A DNA stretch of 64,000 nt, taken from Nephrocerus scutellatus (Eukaryota; Arthropoda; Insecta; Diptera; Pipunculidae). This document shows positions 33,591 to 44,369 of this stretch, piece after piece. A model generated the notes under the pieces. It saw nothing but the letters and a program-made list of their open reading frames with translations, ran no database searches and was not told the origin of the DNA. How positions within the stretch are numbered: the first letter of the stretch is position 1; each line of letters begins with the position of its first letter. The DNA lies in NCBI GenBank assembly GCA_947095585.1, contig OX352765.1, forward strand, positions 26,566,254-26,630,253. The letters are read 5' to 3'. The translations under genes were made by a program, and so were the position numbers.

Positions 33591-34640
33591 AGGTACAACT
33601 AAAATATGGGTACAAAACAGGTCACCATGCGGGACACCTGAAAATTCTTGACTCCCTTGATTTTCGTAAGAGATATGTTTTGTACTATCCCGGACACCAT
33701 GGCCAGGGAGTACTGTTTCGGCAGGCTATTATTTGAGGTAAAATTTTGGACCGAGCAATCTGGTCTAATGGTGCTCCAGCACTGGACAATAAAGGACTGG
33801 TACACAGACGAATCGAAGATAGATTCTGGAGTGGGAGCTGGTGTATTCAGACCCAACACCAAAGTATTAGTCCCACTGTTTTCCAAGCGGATCTACATGC
33901 CATTGAGGTCTGCGCTAGGATTAACCTTAGTAAGGGTATTATAGGCGCTACGATTTAAATCTATTCAGATGACTGCCTGATTGGGCAGCACTGAAAGCAC
34001 TATTGTCCAACATAATGAACTCTAAATCAGTTAAAAGCTGCTATGATGCACTGCAATCCCTGGTAGGGCTTAGGTTGGGGTCCCTGGTCACCAAGGAATT
34101 GCAGGCAACGAATATGCAGATGAACTAGCAAGGGATAGTTCAGAATCTGCGTTTTTAGGACCGGAACCTTACTGTGGTGTAAACTGGGCTACCACCACAG
34201 CGATGGTTAATAAATGGGAAGGTAAGCTTTGTCTGGCCCACTGGGGTAATATCCCCGGGCTTAGACAATCTAAACGGTTAATCAGGCCATTTTCCTATAA
34301 GGAAATGCTTGATCTAGACAAAGATATCATCAGAAAGCTAGTGAGCATTCTCACAGGTCACTGTGGCTTGCGATATCACCTTAGCAAAATTAATCTAGGA
34401 TTAAACACGGAATTTAGGTTCTGCTTGGAGGAGGATGAAACATCCGGGCACATTCTCTGTGACTTGTCCAGGTATGATCTCGTTAAGGAGACGTATTTTC
34501 CAAAACGCAATATGTCCGTCGGCACATCTGCGAAACACTGCCACTATCCTTCTTTAGGAAGGTAGTAAGTCTCTTAGATTAGTTACACCCTACGATACAA
34601 TAGATATTTTATTTTTAGGTCGCAGTATAAGCCAATTGGG
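33591..34640 (+). pseudogene. LOA/R1-like LINE 3' end with RNase H
   Basis: Frames read GHLKILDS, then YTDESKIDSGVGAGVF (RNase H first Asp motif, about 33800-33850), then IEVCARINLSKG, and later GNEYADELARDSSESAFLG (RNase H last motif, about 34108-34164). A stretch with IIRKLVSILTGHCGLRYHL and a Cys/His tail (FRFCLEEDETSGHILCD, about 34412-34460) follows. Stops and frameshifts separate the parts. A diverged copy of the same family's end lies at 56850-57330, and both share the 3' UTR word TTTTTAGGTCGCAGT. Confidence 0.75.
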
Positions 34641-34803
34641 GTAGGGTTTGTCTTTAAAAAACAAAAAAAAAAACTTTTCAATTGTCAGTTGAATTGGATT
34701 TATTACAGGAAATGCAACGAAACTTTTTATATCAAAAATGTCAAACTTCCCGCTGATCGAGTTTGCTGTTGATAAGAAGTAAATTTTTTGAACATCATTG
34801 ATA

Positions 34804-35584
34804 TTTTTAAATTCTCTATATTAACTTCACTTGCCCGTGGGTCGTCGGTCGGTCGTCGGTCTGTCGTGGATTCTTGCGATCAATTTTTAACCCACTTCCC
34901 ATGGCCCGATTTTATTGAAATTTTGCACACATGTGTATTTCCGGAGACAACACTTTCTATTAAATTTTGAGGCCCCTCGGGCTGCGGGGTCGGGGGGCTC
35001 CCAAACAAAAATTTTAAAAAATGTACCCGATTTACTGGCATCAGATATTCGTCGCCCTTTATGGACTGTATGGACTGTGTGCGGTGTGTGCTGCGCAGTC
35101 GGCTGCGCTGCATGGTTTTGGTGGTGGAGAGAGAGAGAGAAATCTTAGCTCACGCACAAATGAACCCAGCAAATGAAACGAGACATAAATGTTTTATGCT
35201 TACTTCAACTTACATTTTTTTATTTACTGAATTGTATTTTTATTGATGTCGTTTTTTTGTTGTCGATATCAACTTACAGATAGAACAACAAGTTTTCACA
35301 ATATTCTGTCATTTCCCGTTTTCATAAATTAGTTCAGAGCAGTCAAAGAGTTCTCAAGATAACTGCTCGTGTTTCTTATTTGCTCAGAGTAGGAGCGTGC
35401 TCTACGTGCTCAGAATAAAATGATCTGAGCATTTTCAATTTTAACATCTGATGTCAAATGTCTGTTTCGATGATTTTCTCCTACAATAAAAATAAAATGG
35501 CCCAGGATCGAGGGGCTCCCATATCAATTTCTGCGATTAGAGAATTTAGATGAAAAATTTTAATTTTTATGGGTTGTTTTTTTT
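34804..35584 (+). repeat. Element A, long form with internal unique segment
   Basis: Left end TTTTTAAATTCTCTATATTA, entry region GATCAATTTTTAACCCACTT, about one monomer, then a ~460-bp internal segment (35035-35500) with a GAGAGAGAGAGAGA run at 35129-35142, GAACCCAGCAAATGAAACGA and CTCAGAATAAAATGATCTGA. Then TTTCTGCGATTAGAGAATTT and the right end with GGGTTGTTTT. The internal segment is otherwise found only in the inverted copy at 41573-42752. Confidence 0.85.
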
Positions 35585-36684
35585 GTGATCATTTCGTGTG
35601 TAGAGGCATCAAGGGTTACATAATGGGTGAATGAGAGTCCACTTTATTCAAAATAATGAACACAAAAGCAACAAATCGTCGAACGGAACTCTCATCTTGA
35701 ACTTCCGTTTACAGAAATCAGCAAATGCTTAGCACTGAGAAAGAAACTTCAAGAAGAGAAGTATAGAAAAAACCGGAAGATCGTCATTATTAAATCATCT
35801 GTCTGTCTGCCAAATTGTATGCCAAAGTATTAAATAAGTGCCGTAAGATGAGTCGATAGCAAAATGTTGCGGGAAGTACGAAAGAAGTTAATCTTAACGC
35901 ACTCAATGCGAGTAACTACTTTTGCATATACGTCACTTCATTGCATGGAAGATATTGGACTAGACAGAGAGCATGATTAAGTGTAATTTTGTAATCCTTA
36001 AACAGTAATAATCGACTGGGTAGATTTAAAAAAAAACCTTTACATTCGACATATGAGTCGTAACCACAACAGTATACAATAAGTAAGCTTTACACTCAAA
36101 ACTGAAGTGTTTAACATTAACATCATGTTACTTCTCGCGCACTCTGGGCTCACGAACAAAGTTCTAACAACACACCCCACACCCCAAAGGAACTTCTATT
36201 GAAATTGAAAATATGTAAATTTATTTAAAATTTAATAAAAATACATTAAACGATGTTCACCATTTTTGTGTTGTTTCACAAAAATTTTGATCCCATAAGG
36301 AACAAGCCGAAGCGAATTGAGATACTCGTATGTGTTCACATTTTTTTCTCAGAAAAAAAATTAATTTTAGATCGTATAAACACGATGAGTCATCATTATG
36401 AGAGGAAATACGATTTTTATATTTTTTATATTAAAAAATGATAAAAGTTGAGATAGGTTTTGTCAAATTTAATGCCGCGTCCACATTGCCTGTCACTGCT
36501 CTCAGTTATTCTGTTCATCAAAAAGTGAGAAATATTTTCTGTTCGTTGCTTTGAATAAAGTTTTATTTTGGTTGTGGTTTTCCTTGCATTTGGCAAAGCA
36601 TAACTCTTTGAAGTAAATTAATAATCAAAACCATAAATTTTTTATTAGTTCTGTACATTTGCTGTGTAGAGTTAACTAAGAATT
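35585..36684. other. Gene-free sequence
   Basis: No recognised gene, RNA or repeat apart from AT-rich simple sequence. Confidence 0.4.
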
Positions 36685-36785
36685 CTCTCTCGTGGTTTCG
36701 GTACTGCATTCTATGTGTGATTTTGTATTATATACATTTATAAACCTTGTTAACCGAAACTGCAACTTTGCTACAGGTGTCGTTT
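36685..36785 (+). repeat. Interspersed repeat R, copy 2
   Basis: CTCTCTCGTGGTTTCGGTAC followed by GTTAACCGAAACTGCAACTT and TGCTAC, parallel to 54057-54160. More diverged than the other two copies. Confidence 0.5.
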
Positions 36786-36861
36786 ACTAGGCACGAATTG
36801 AGTTTTATTGATTATGTGTGTTTCAGCGGTTCGCATCACTTAACCAAAAAATATATAACCA

Positions 36862-38595
36862 AACCAACTAAGGATGGCAAAGCTCCTGGATCTAACCGAA
36901 TACCGGTCGAATTTTATAAATATGGACTATTAAACTTACAGACAATATCGCCCTTTTGTTGAATAAAATAATGGAGAATGGCAATATTCCGCAGAAATTC
37001 AAAGAAGCCCTGATCTTCCCCATCCATAAGAAAGGCAATAAATCAGACCCAGCCAACTATAGGGGTGCCTCGTTTCTTAACGCCTCTTACAAAATCTACA
37101 CAGCGATTCTCTAAAAACGGCTCACGACATGGATTAGGGAAAATAATTTGTTGAAAAAATTTCAACCAGGATAGATTAGGATATTCGACTGTGGATCATA
37201 TATTCGTCTTGAGAAGTACTGCAGAGTCCTTTCTCGCGAGACAGAAAAAGCTATATGTATTCCTTATAGACTTCAAAGCAGCCTTCAACATAGCCTTCAT
37301 TGTTTTACAAACTATGGTATGGGGATGTCACTCAAATTTGGCAGAGCGTGTATGAAGACACAATATCGGCAGTGTGGGATCGGGAAAGGATCTTCAGAGT
37401 GGTTTCAAACGGAGGCTGAATTAAGACCAATATTTTCTTCAAGCCCGGAATTGTTTGCACTCTTCATTGAAGACCTAATCGATTTTCTACTGAGTTCGCA
37501 GGGACATTGATTAAGGCCCTGATGTTTGCAGACGACATAGATATGTTTGCGTGCACTCCCGAGACTCTCCAGCTGATGATTAATCGGTTATATGAATAGT
37601 GCCAATTATGGGACCTGTCCTAGTGGTTAACTTGGATAAATCTAAGGTAATGATATTTAAAAGAGGAGGTGGCAGGAAATGTGCTAACGAAAAATTCCTG
37701 CAAAATGGAGATGGAAATAGTGTCCGACTACAAATCCCCTTCACAAAAACACTTAAATATGAAAAAACAATAAAGCAATAAATGCTACATGGAGAAGATG
37801 TTTCGCCAACAAACTTATTTAACATAACAGATAATACAAGGTTTTTGAAGAATGATCCGAAGCCATTATGCTATATGCAGCAAAAGTATGGGAAACCAAA
37901 AGGTATGACACCGTAGAAAAGCTCTTGAGGTTCTATACAAAAAGAACATTTCGACTTCCACCGAATATACCTAACTACATGCTAATGAGACAGGACCGCT
38001 CCCAGTATTCATAAAAACGCTAAAGATTAAAATGACAAATGATCGACAGCAAAAGAAAATTTATTTTAGGACAATTTCCAATTGGTCATGCTGGTATGAA
38101 GAATGGCTGGAGCTAGCGCAAAGCTGTGGGATGTGGGATGTTGGAAGCCAACGCTCTATGTATAACCTCATAAAAGAGTGGACCTTCAACTTAGTGACAG
38201 CTTTCTAAGTGATGTAGCGGCGTCGATTCATAGAACCACGTAAATAGCCAAATATGTTACAAGACAGCTACTTTCGGGATGAATATATGTAGTGTGGATG
38301 AACTATCGATGGTGATAAAACTTCGTGGTGAACTACTCCAGCTGAATTTTATTCCACTTAGAGATGATCTCCTAATTATTTGCAGAAAGGAGAAAGGGAA
38401 GATGTCTTACAATTCCTTGGTATGTGCCCGATGCTGAAGGAAACGAGAAGACACTTTTTCGATATTGATTTTATACCAGACATCCAAGTATTAGAATACT
38501 TAAATGAGCCTAATGTTACACAACTGTATCGCTATTGCAAAATTGCTGTGGCGCATCGAAATAAAATTATTATTGTTACACGCCATTTCTAGAGT
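36862..38595 (+). pseudogene. LINE ORF2, decayed but collinear
   Basis: Pieces in order across three frames: DGKAPGSNRIPVEFYKYG (36870); IHKKGNKSDPANYRG (37022); IFVLRSTAESFLARQKKLYV and FLIDFKAAFN (palm motif A); EWFQTEAELRP and LFALFIEDLIDFL (motif B region); LMFADDIDMFAC (motif C, FADD, about 37522-37557); NLDKSKVMIFKRGGGRK; then GWSCWYEEWLELAQ-like sequence and a Cys-containing end ELLQFLGMCPMLKETRRHFF-like at 38380-38470. Multiple stops. The catalytic FADD survives but the element is clearly dead. It ends about 360 bp before the protamine-like gene starts. Confidence 0.8.
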
Positions 38596-38820
38596 AATCC
38601 CTCATTCATTTGTGAATGAAATTCTTAATTTTTTGTTCCAATTTATATTTATATTATTTTTTCATATTTCATATTTTACTAAATAAGAATTGGTAAAACT
38701 AGGAAACTATTATACTGAATTAATTGGCAATTGGAAGACGGCAACGCAACGCTTTTTTCGATTTTGTAGCAAAAATTACTGTAATATTTTAAACGAATGT
38801 TAAATAAAATAAAATCTATC

Positions 38821-38828
38821 TATATAAA
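38821..38828 (+). promoter_or_regulatory. Possible TATA box of the protamine-like gene
   Basis: TATATAAA at 38821-38828, about 132 bp before the ATG. It would give a 5' UTR of roughly 100 nt. An ATCAAAAT octamer at 38899-38906 in that UTR resembles the core of the translational control element of fly testis mRNAs. Both are short motifs in AT-rich DNA, so support is limited. Confidence 0.3.
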
Positions 38829-38959
38829 ACTAAAAAAAATACAAATAACAACTTTCGAAATAAAAGTTACAATTTTTTAAATTTGAGTTGAATATTCTAT
38901 CAAAATCATATTTATTCCAATTCAATTTTTATAAAAAATTTAAATACGTAAACCATAAA

Positions 38960-40190
38960 ATGGCTTTAACTTTCGGACGAACAACAGCTTTAAATTTTGG
39001 TCGGATTTTCGCAAAGCAACCAAATTTGTTAACGCGCCATCCATACTTAAATTTTCTTCGTGCGTATAAGAAAAAGCATCCGCGTTATAATTTCCGGAAA
39101 ATTATGAGCTACGGTGCAGAAAGTTGGAAGGGATTAACCGTTAATCAACGCCAAAAATATGTCATCCGAAAAGTTAGTTGGTCCATACTTGTGTAAAGTT
39201 CATTCGTTCATTGCCCAAAAGAACGCGTATCCAAATTGAAATTTTGATGTTGTTGTTTTGTTAGAGAAAGAAACGGAACTATAATTTTTTCCTGTCTCTC
39301 TCGGGTCGAATATATTTATAATTGCATATATTGCGAATCGTCACATTATAAGCCAGATTTTATTGAAATTTTGCACACATGTGTATCTCCCATGACAACA
39401 CTTTCTATTAAAATTTGGGGTCCCTCGGGCCGCGGGGTCGTGGGGCTCTCATACAAATATTTTACAAAATTTTCTTCAAATTTTATACACATGTGTATCT
39501 CCAATGGAAGACACTTTTTGTTAAATTTGGTAGTGATCGGGGTGTATGGGGGACACCCCTACAAATTTTATAAAAAAAATACCCGATTTTCTTCAAATTT
39601 TATACGCTTCTTTATCTCCGATGGACAACACTTTTTGTAAAAATTTGTGACCAAAATTTTTAAAAATTTACCAAATTTTCTTCAAATTTTATACACATGT
39701 TTAATCCTATGGACAACGCTTTTTGTAAACATTTTGAAGTGGCCCGCCCCAAGGCCGAGGGGCTTCCATATAAATTTTTAAAAACTAGCCCGATTTTCTT
39801 TAAATTTTATAGACATGTGTATCTCCGATGGAAACACTTTTTGTAAAAATTTTGGAGTGATCATGATAAGGGGGCTCCCTTTACACTTTGTATATCAATT
39901 AGAGAATTTACACGAAAAATTTTAATTTTTATGGGTTGTTTTTATCATTTCAGAAACTCAGAAAATTTTGTAGAGTTCCACGACGACGACTCATGCCAAA
40001 TTCAGCTAAGCCGCGTAAAAGAGCGAGCAGACGTAGAAGACATTATCTAAGCAAATTAAAGAAGCTTCAAAAAAAGATGGAAAAGAAAATTCCAATAACC
40101 CGCATACGCCGGCGAGCATCCAAAAAAGGAAGAAAAGTTTACAGACGAAAAACAAATAGTAAGGTGGCACGAAATCCGAAATTGTGGTAA
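38960..40190 (+). CDS. Protamine-like sperm chromatin protein (MST-HMG-box type), two exons
   Basis: Exons 38960-39172 (71 codons) and 39954-40190 (78 codons plus TAA) join in phase 0 across a GTTAGT...TTTCAG intron, giving 149 residues. The start is the first in-frame ATG and has a good fly context (AAAATGG). Residues about 27-71 form an HMG-box-like domain: HPYLNFLRAYKKKHP, NFRKIMSYGAESWKGL, then LTVNQRQKY, with the Trp and Tyr expected. The second half is 36 Lys/Arg of 78 with a single Glu, includes one Cys, and has runs such as RRRR. Only two acidic residues were counted in the whole protein. Length, exon split and architecture fit the fly protamine family (Mst35B/Mst77F-like), which replaces histones in late spermatids; exact orthology is not established. 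Reading through the intron would add 7 residues and a stop at 39194-39196. Confidence 0.85.
39350..39943 (+). repeat. Element A copy inside the protamine intron
   Basis: Begins TTATAAGCCAGATTTTATTG (left end missing) and runs through about four monomers with ACACATGTGTATCTCC cores near 39375 and 39487 and related cores further on. The right end is ATTAGAGAATTTACACGAAA then TTTTAATTTTTATGGGTTG and a T-run. The T-rich terminus lies 10 nt before the acceptor AG at 39952-39953. About 175 bp of intron upstream is not element-derived. Confidence 0.85.
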
Positions 40191-40201
40191 TGAATTTTGA
40201 T

Positions 40202-40211
40202 AATAAATAAA
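40202..40211 (+). terminator. Polyadenylation signals of the protamine-like gene
   Basis: Two overlapping AATAAA hexamers (40202-40207 and 40206-40211) start 12 bp after the stop codon. This gives the compact 3' end common in small fly testis genes. Confidence 0.6.
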
Positions 40212-41350
40212 GCTAACATTATGTCGTCTCAAAAAGCTTTGTTATTAAAAAAAAACCTTCATTGTCATCATATCAAACAAACAATAGATAAGAAAAAATT
40301 TATCAACAAAAAAAAACAAATACACAACATATTGTTAGTAACATTAACCTTTTAACGATTTCGGATTTTTTTCACATTTCTTAAAGATTTTGGGGTTGGA
40401 CAAGGAAAGGAAACTTTATCAAAATTAAAAAAAGAAAAACAGTAATTTTTGAATTATTTGCAATTGTTTCTAGCATAACATTAAAAATTACAAGTTCATT
40501 AATGTTTGTTGTGGAAAAATGAAAAACAAATTTTGCACAATCATCACGTAACAGGATAAACAATTTAAAAGCAACTACATACGTTCGTGACTTTAACTCA
40601 ACAATTAGCCAAATACAAAACTCGGCCTATTACGTAAATATGCTCTCAGTCATTTTAACTGAGAGGGCAAAGCAACGCAGCGCAAGCTAGGTCAACACAT
40701 CCTCCTTGACCAATAAAGCAAGCAACGGGCAGGCATTGTCTGACTACATTAGCAGCTTTGAATGTTTTTTCTGTTTGTTAACATTGTTTATAGGTTGTTC
40801 TTAGGCATGAGCCTTGCAAGCGTATAACAAATGTGCTGTGATGTGCTTAGTATTCTTGACGTACATTGAGGAAGAATAATAAGAGACATCGAAAAGGCCA
40901 TCACATTAGGTGGTGTGGTGTACATATACAACTAATTCAAATTCAATTTCTATTGAAATTCGTAAACAAAACGTATCACTTTAAAAGCGGAAGTTGTAAA
41001 GCGGAGGCGATAAGTAACGCAATGATGGAGTAACTATACGGTATACTGTGGAACATTTCTCCCTTTTTTTGAAGTGAGATAAATAACGCGTTTAACACAA
41101 GTCAAGTGACAAGTTTAATTTTTTGATTTGTGTGGCATCTTATTGAAACATTATCTTTTAAATTCGTTAGGATTTCATGTATGATTCGCTGGAATTCAGG
41201 ACACATGTGCACCGAAATCTCGTCCTTTCCTCTCCCTAACGCCCACGCTGTGCTTGTGCATTGTGTACATAATATAACAAAAAAAAAAAAAATGTAAAGA
41301 ATTTTGAAAAATTTTAATATTATTAAAACAAATTTATATTTTTATTTAAT
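40212..41350. other. Gene-free sequence downstream of the protamine-like gene
   Basis: No gene recognised. A perfect 8-bp hairpin stem CTCTCAGT/ACTGAGAG lies at 40643-40665. The poly-A run near 41280 and the AT-rich flank precede a TACTAGC-family repeat. Confidence 0.4.
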
Positions 41351-41500
41351 ACTAGCTGAAATACCCAGCGTTGCCTGGCTGCCCCCATCACACTATCCTC
41401 CGCCCAAAAGACCTTCAAGACCCACCTTGAGATACCTCCCCACATTTAACAGCACTATTATTATTATTATTATTGTTTTTGTATTTTTAATTTCAATGAA
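41351..41500 (+). repeat. TACTAGC-family repeat fragment
   Basis: ACTAGCTGAAATACCCAGCG, then TTGCCTGGCTGCCCCCATCA, matches the start of the copy at 28565. It includes AAGACCTTCAAGACCCACC, reminiscent of the CAAGACC arrays, and an ATTATTATTATT run. Truncated. Confidence 0.6.
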
Positions 41501-41572
41501 GGGTATATAAACAACCGTATTGCCGTGGCGCAAGTCATTCAGTGAGTTTTCCTTGGTTATAAGTTTATTTAT

Positions 41573-42752
41573 AAAAAAACAACCAAAAATTTTTCATCTA
41601 AATTCTCTAATCGCAGAAATTGATATGGGATCATCGAAAGAGACATTTGACAGCAGACGTTAAAATTGAAAATGCTCAGATCATTTTATTCTGAGCACTT
41701 AGATCATGCTCATACTCTGAGCAAATAAGAAACACGAACATTTATCTTGAGAACTCTTTGACTGCTCTGAAATAATTTATGAAAACATCAAATGACAGAA
41801 TATTGTGAAAACTTGCTGTTCTATCTGTAAGTTGATATCGACAACAAAAAACGACATCAATTAAAATACAATTCAGTAAATAAGTAAGTTGAATTAAGTA
41901 TAAAACATTTATGTCTCGTTTCATTTGCTGGGTTCATTTGTGCGTGAGCTAAGATTTCTCTCTCTCTCAACCACCAAAACCATGCAGCGCAGCCGACTAC
42001 GCAGCACACACCGCACACAGTCAATAAAGTGCGACGAATATCTGATGCCAGTATATGATATTTAAAAAAAATGTATAAGGGCCTTGCGGCCGAACCCAGG
42101 GCTCGATCACTACCAAATTTTAGAAAAAGTATTTTTATTGGGTATACACAAGTGTGTAAAATTTGAAAAAAAATCGGGTAATTTTTATTTTAAATTTGTA
42201 TGGGAGCCCCACGAACCCGGGGCCCGATCACTTCCAAATTTTAAACGAAAATATTGTCACTGGAAATACACATGTGTACAAAATTTCAGGAAAATCGGGC
42301 TTTAGAAAGTGCGTTAAAAATTGATAATTAAAAAAAAATTGTATGGGAGCCCCCGACCCCGGGGCCCGATCGCTTCAAAAATTTTACAAAAAGTTTTGTG
42401 CATCGGAGATACACATGCGTATAAAATTTGTATAGGTGCCCCCCGACCCAGCCCCCCGATCACTTCCAAATTTTTACAAAAAGTGTTGTCCAGTGAAGAT
42501 ACACATGCGTATAAAATTTGAAGAAAATCGAGTAAATTTTGTAAAATATTTGTATGGGAGCCCCCCGACCCCATGGCCCGAGGGGCCTCAAAATAGAATA
42601 GAAAGTGTTGTCTCCGGAAATATACATGTGTTTCAATAAAATCGGGCCATGGGAAGTGGGTTAAAAATTGATCGCAAGATTCCACGACGACCGACGACCG
42701 AAAGACGTCCGACAGACAGCCGGCATCCGTGCCACGGGCAAGTGAAGTTAGT
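41573..42752 (-). repeat. Element A, long form, inverted
   Basis: Reverse-complement counterpart of 34804-35584 with more monomers. At low coordinates it has the right end (CATCTAAATTCTCTAATCGC), then the internal segment shared with the other long copy (41640-42050, including TCTCTCTCTC and CATGCAGCGCAGCCGACTAC), then about five monomers to the entry sequence at 42660-42680. The outermost left terminus is lost and replaced by sequence carrying a SINE. The 150-residue frame here is a repeat artefact. Confidence 0.85.
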
Positions 42753-42775
42753 ATTGCATTGCGCATGAGCAGTTT

Positions 42776-42990
42776 GTGGGCGCCTTTCGTCAGTGGAAAT
42801 GCGCATGGCTACTGAGCAGGAGGTTCGCGGTTCGAATCCCAGTACACTAAAAGTATTTTTCACGGTATCCCACCTCTCGTGAATGTCTGACAAACGTTCC
42901 GAGAGTAAAAACTTGTCACGCTCGGATCCGGCCAATTGTAGGTTCCTTCCATTTATGTCCAAAAATGTCGCGCCAAATATTATTATTATT
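42776..42990 (+). mobile_element. tRNA-derived SINE with target-site duplication
   Basis: Flanked by ATGAGCAGTTT (42765-42775) and ATGTGCAGTTT (42991-43001), 11 bp with one mismatch. The head has an A-box-like CGTCAGTGGA (about 42789-42798) and a B box GGTTCGAATCC (42829-42839), the internal pol III promoter spacing of a tRNA. The body reads CACCTCTCGTGAATG and GACAAACGTTCCGAGAGTAA, and the tail is ATTATTATTATT. The 215-bp size, tRNA head and simple tail define a SINE. A truncated relative is at 29533-29752. Confidence 0.85.
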
Positions 42991-43024
42991 ATGTGCAGTT
43001 TAGCGGAAAAATTGTTTTGCTCGC

Positions 43025-43090
43025 GTGAAAGGGAGCGTAAGAGAGAGGGAGATAGAGTGAGAGATAGAGAGAGAGAGAGGGAAAAAGAGA
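43025..43090 (+). repeat. GA-rich simple repeat
   Basis: AGGGAGATAGAGTGAGAGAT-type purine tract of about 65 bp. Confidence 0.8.
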
Positions 43091-44369
43091 AATTGCCGCT
43101 TCGGAAGCTCAAATCGATTATAATAACAGATATAATAGAATCTTAGGTGACGTAAAGTAGCAGATCAAGTGCTCTATCTACAATAATACAATCTGAACGC
43201 AAACTTCAATTCCGCATTCTTAAAATGGTATCTAAGTCTTTCCGGTTTATTTAAACTTCAAAATGACAAATAAAAAAACAATTTCAACAAAACCAAATAA
43301 TTTCAAGGGCACAACCTTGAATTTGCCTTGAACCTTCAATCGAAGAGGTAGATACGTAAGAAAATTGCAAGATTATCATTTTGAAAAGGCAAACTGTTTT
43401 CAGAAGAACCAGTTTTTTCGTTGTTGTAATTTATTTGTTATAATTTTTAACGTATACAGATAGAGGAATGACCGAACTATTCATCAGAAATGTGATCAGG
43501 AGGGAGTGGGTAGGTACCCTACGCACAAGTCCACAGAAGAAATATAATAAAAATAAAGAAAACACTTTGGATAAGTTTAATAATGATTACGATGAATACA
43601 CGTTGTGCTCTGTACGTGCTAATCGCATGAATAATTAATTAATTTAAGTGGATGTTTTGTTGGTTGCTGTTTTTGTATAACAATCCCAATAGTTTGTTTA
43701 TAAATGGGATTTTGAGGGTGGAGAATTATAATTAAAATTAATGCTAGCTGGCTATTTGATTTTCAGGTGGTTCAACATGGCAGGGAACAGCAAAAGCCTT
43801 CTTTCTTTCAAGCAAATGAGAAAAATATTCAAAAAGTTGATATACAAAAGTATTATTTTAAAACAAAAATCAAATTGTAGGCACATTACTTTCAGTGTTA
43901 CCTAAGAAATGTATCTTGAAAAAATAATAACCAAAAACAAATCCGGAATATCTTTCGCTCAGTTAGTGCTACGAAATAAGAATTCCAGAAAATCCAGAAA
44001 AAGCACTTTGAGCCATAAAACTCATATAATAATTTGCATAGTTTAAATGTCAAGCAAAATGCCACAAGACAATAGAACTAGATCACTGCTTGAATTTAAA
44101 ATTATATTTGCCTCACGCGCTCGTTCTTCTTCTTATCTAACAAAATTGAATGATAATTCTAAAAGCGTTTCTTTATCTTGTCATGAAGTGTGCAAAAAAA
44201 AAAAGATAAGTGCAAGAAAAGGACAGAAAGCTTAACGCGTAGAAGTCGAATTAGAAACGAAGTTAAACATTAAATACCGCCTCATCGTTGTGTTAAGTGA
44301 ATTAAGTGTGAAAGTGAATTAATAATTTGAAAATAATTATTAGTTATTTCGGTCAAAACTGGCTCAAAT
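43091..44369. other. Gene-free sequence
   Basis: Nothing certain. A splice-acceptor-like TTTGATTTTCAG ends near 43766 and is followed by 38 open codons (VVQHGREQQKPSFFQANEK), but there is no evidence that this is an exon. Confidence 0.35.

Noticed and set aside
38888..38959. Longer N-terminus of the protamine-like protein
   Set aside because: The upstream extension begins at TTG and is AT-rich leader; the ATG at 38960 has a good context and is the first in-frame ATG.
42314..42766. 150-residue minus-strand frame
   Set aside because: It runs through element A monomers, and repeated peptide blocks simply mirror the tandem repeat.
42633..43112. 159-residue minus-strand frame
   Set aside because: Spans the end of element A, the SINE and a GA-rich tract; its Ser/Leu run comes from the simple repeat.
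43755..43880. Terminal exon after TTTGATTTTCAG
   Set aside because: Only 38 open codons with no homology, no partner exon and no clear polyadenylation signal.
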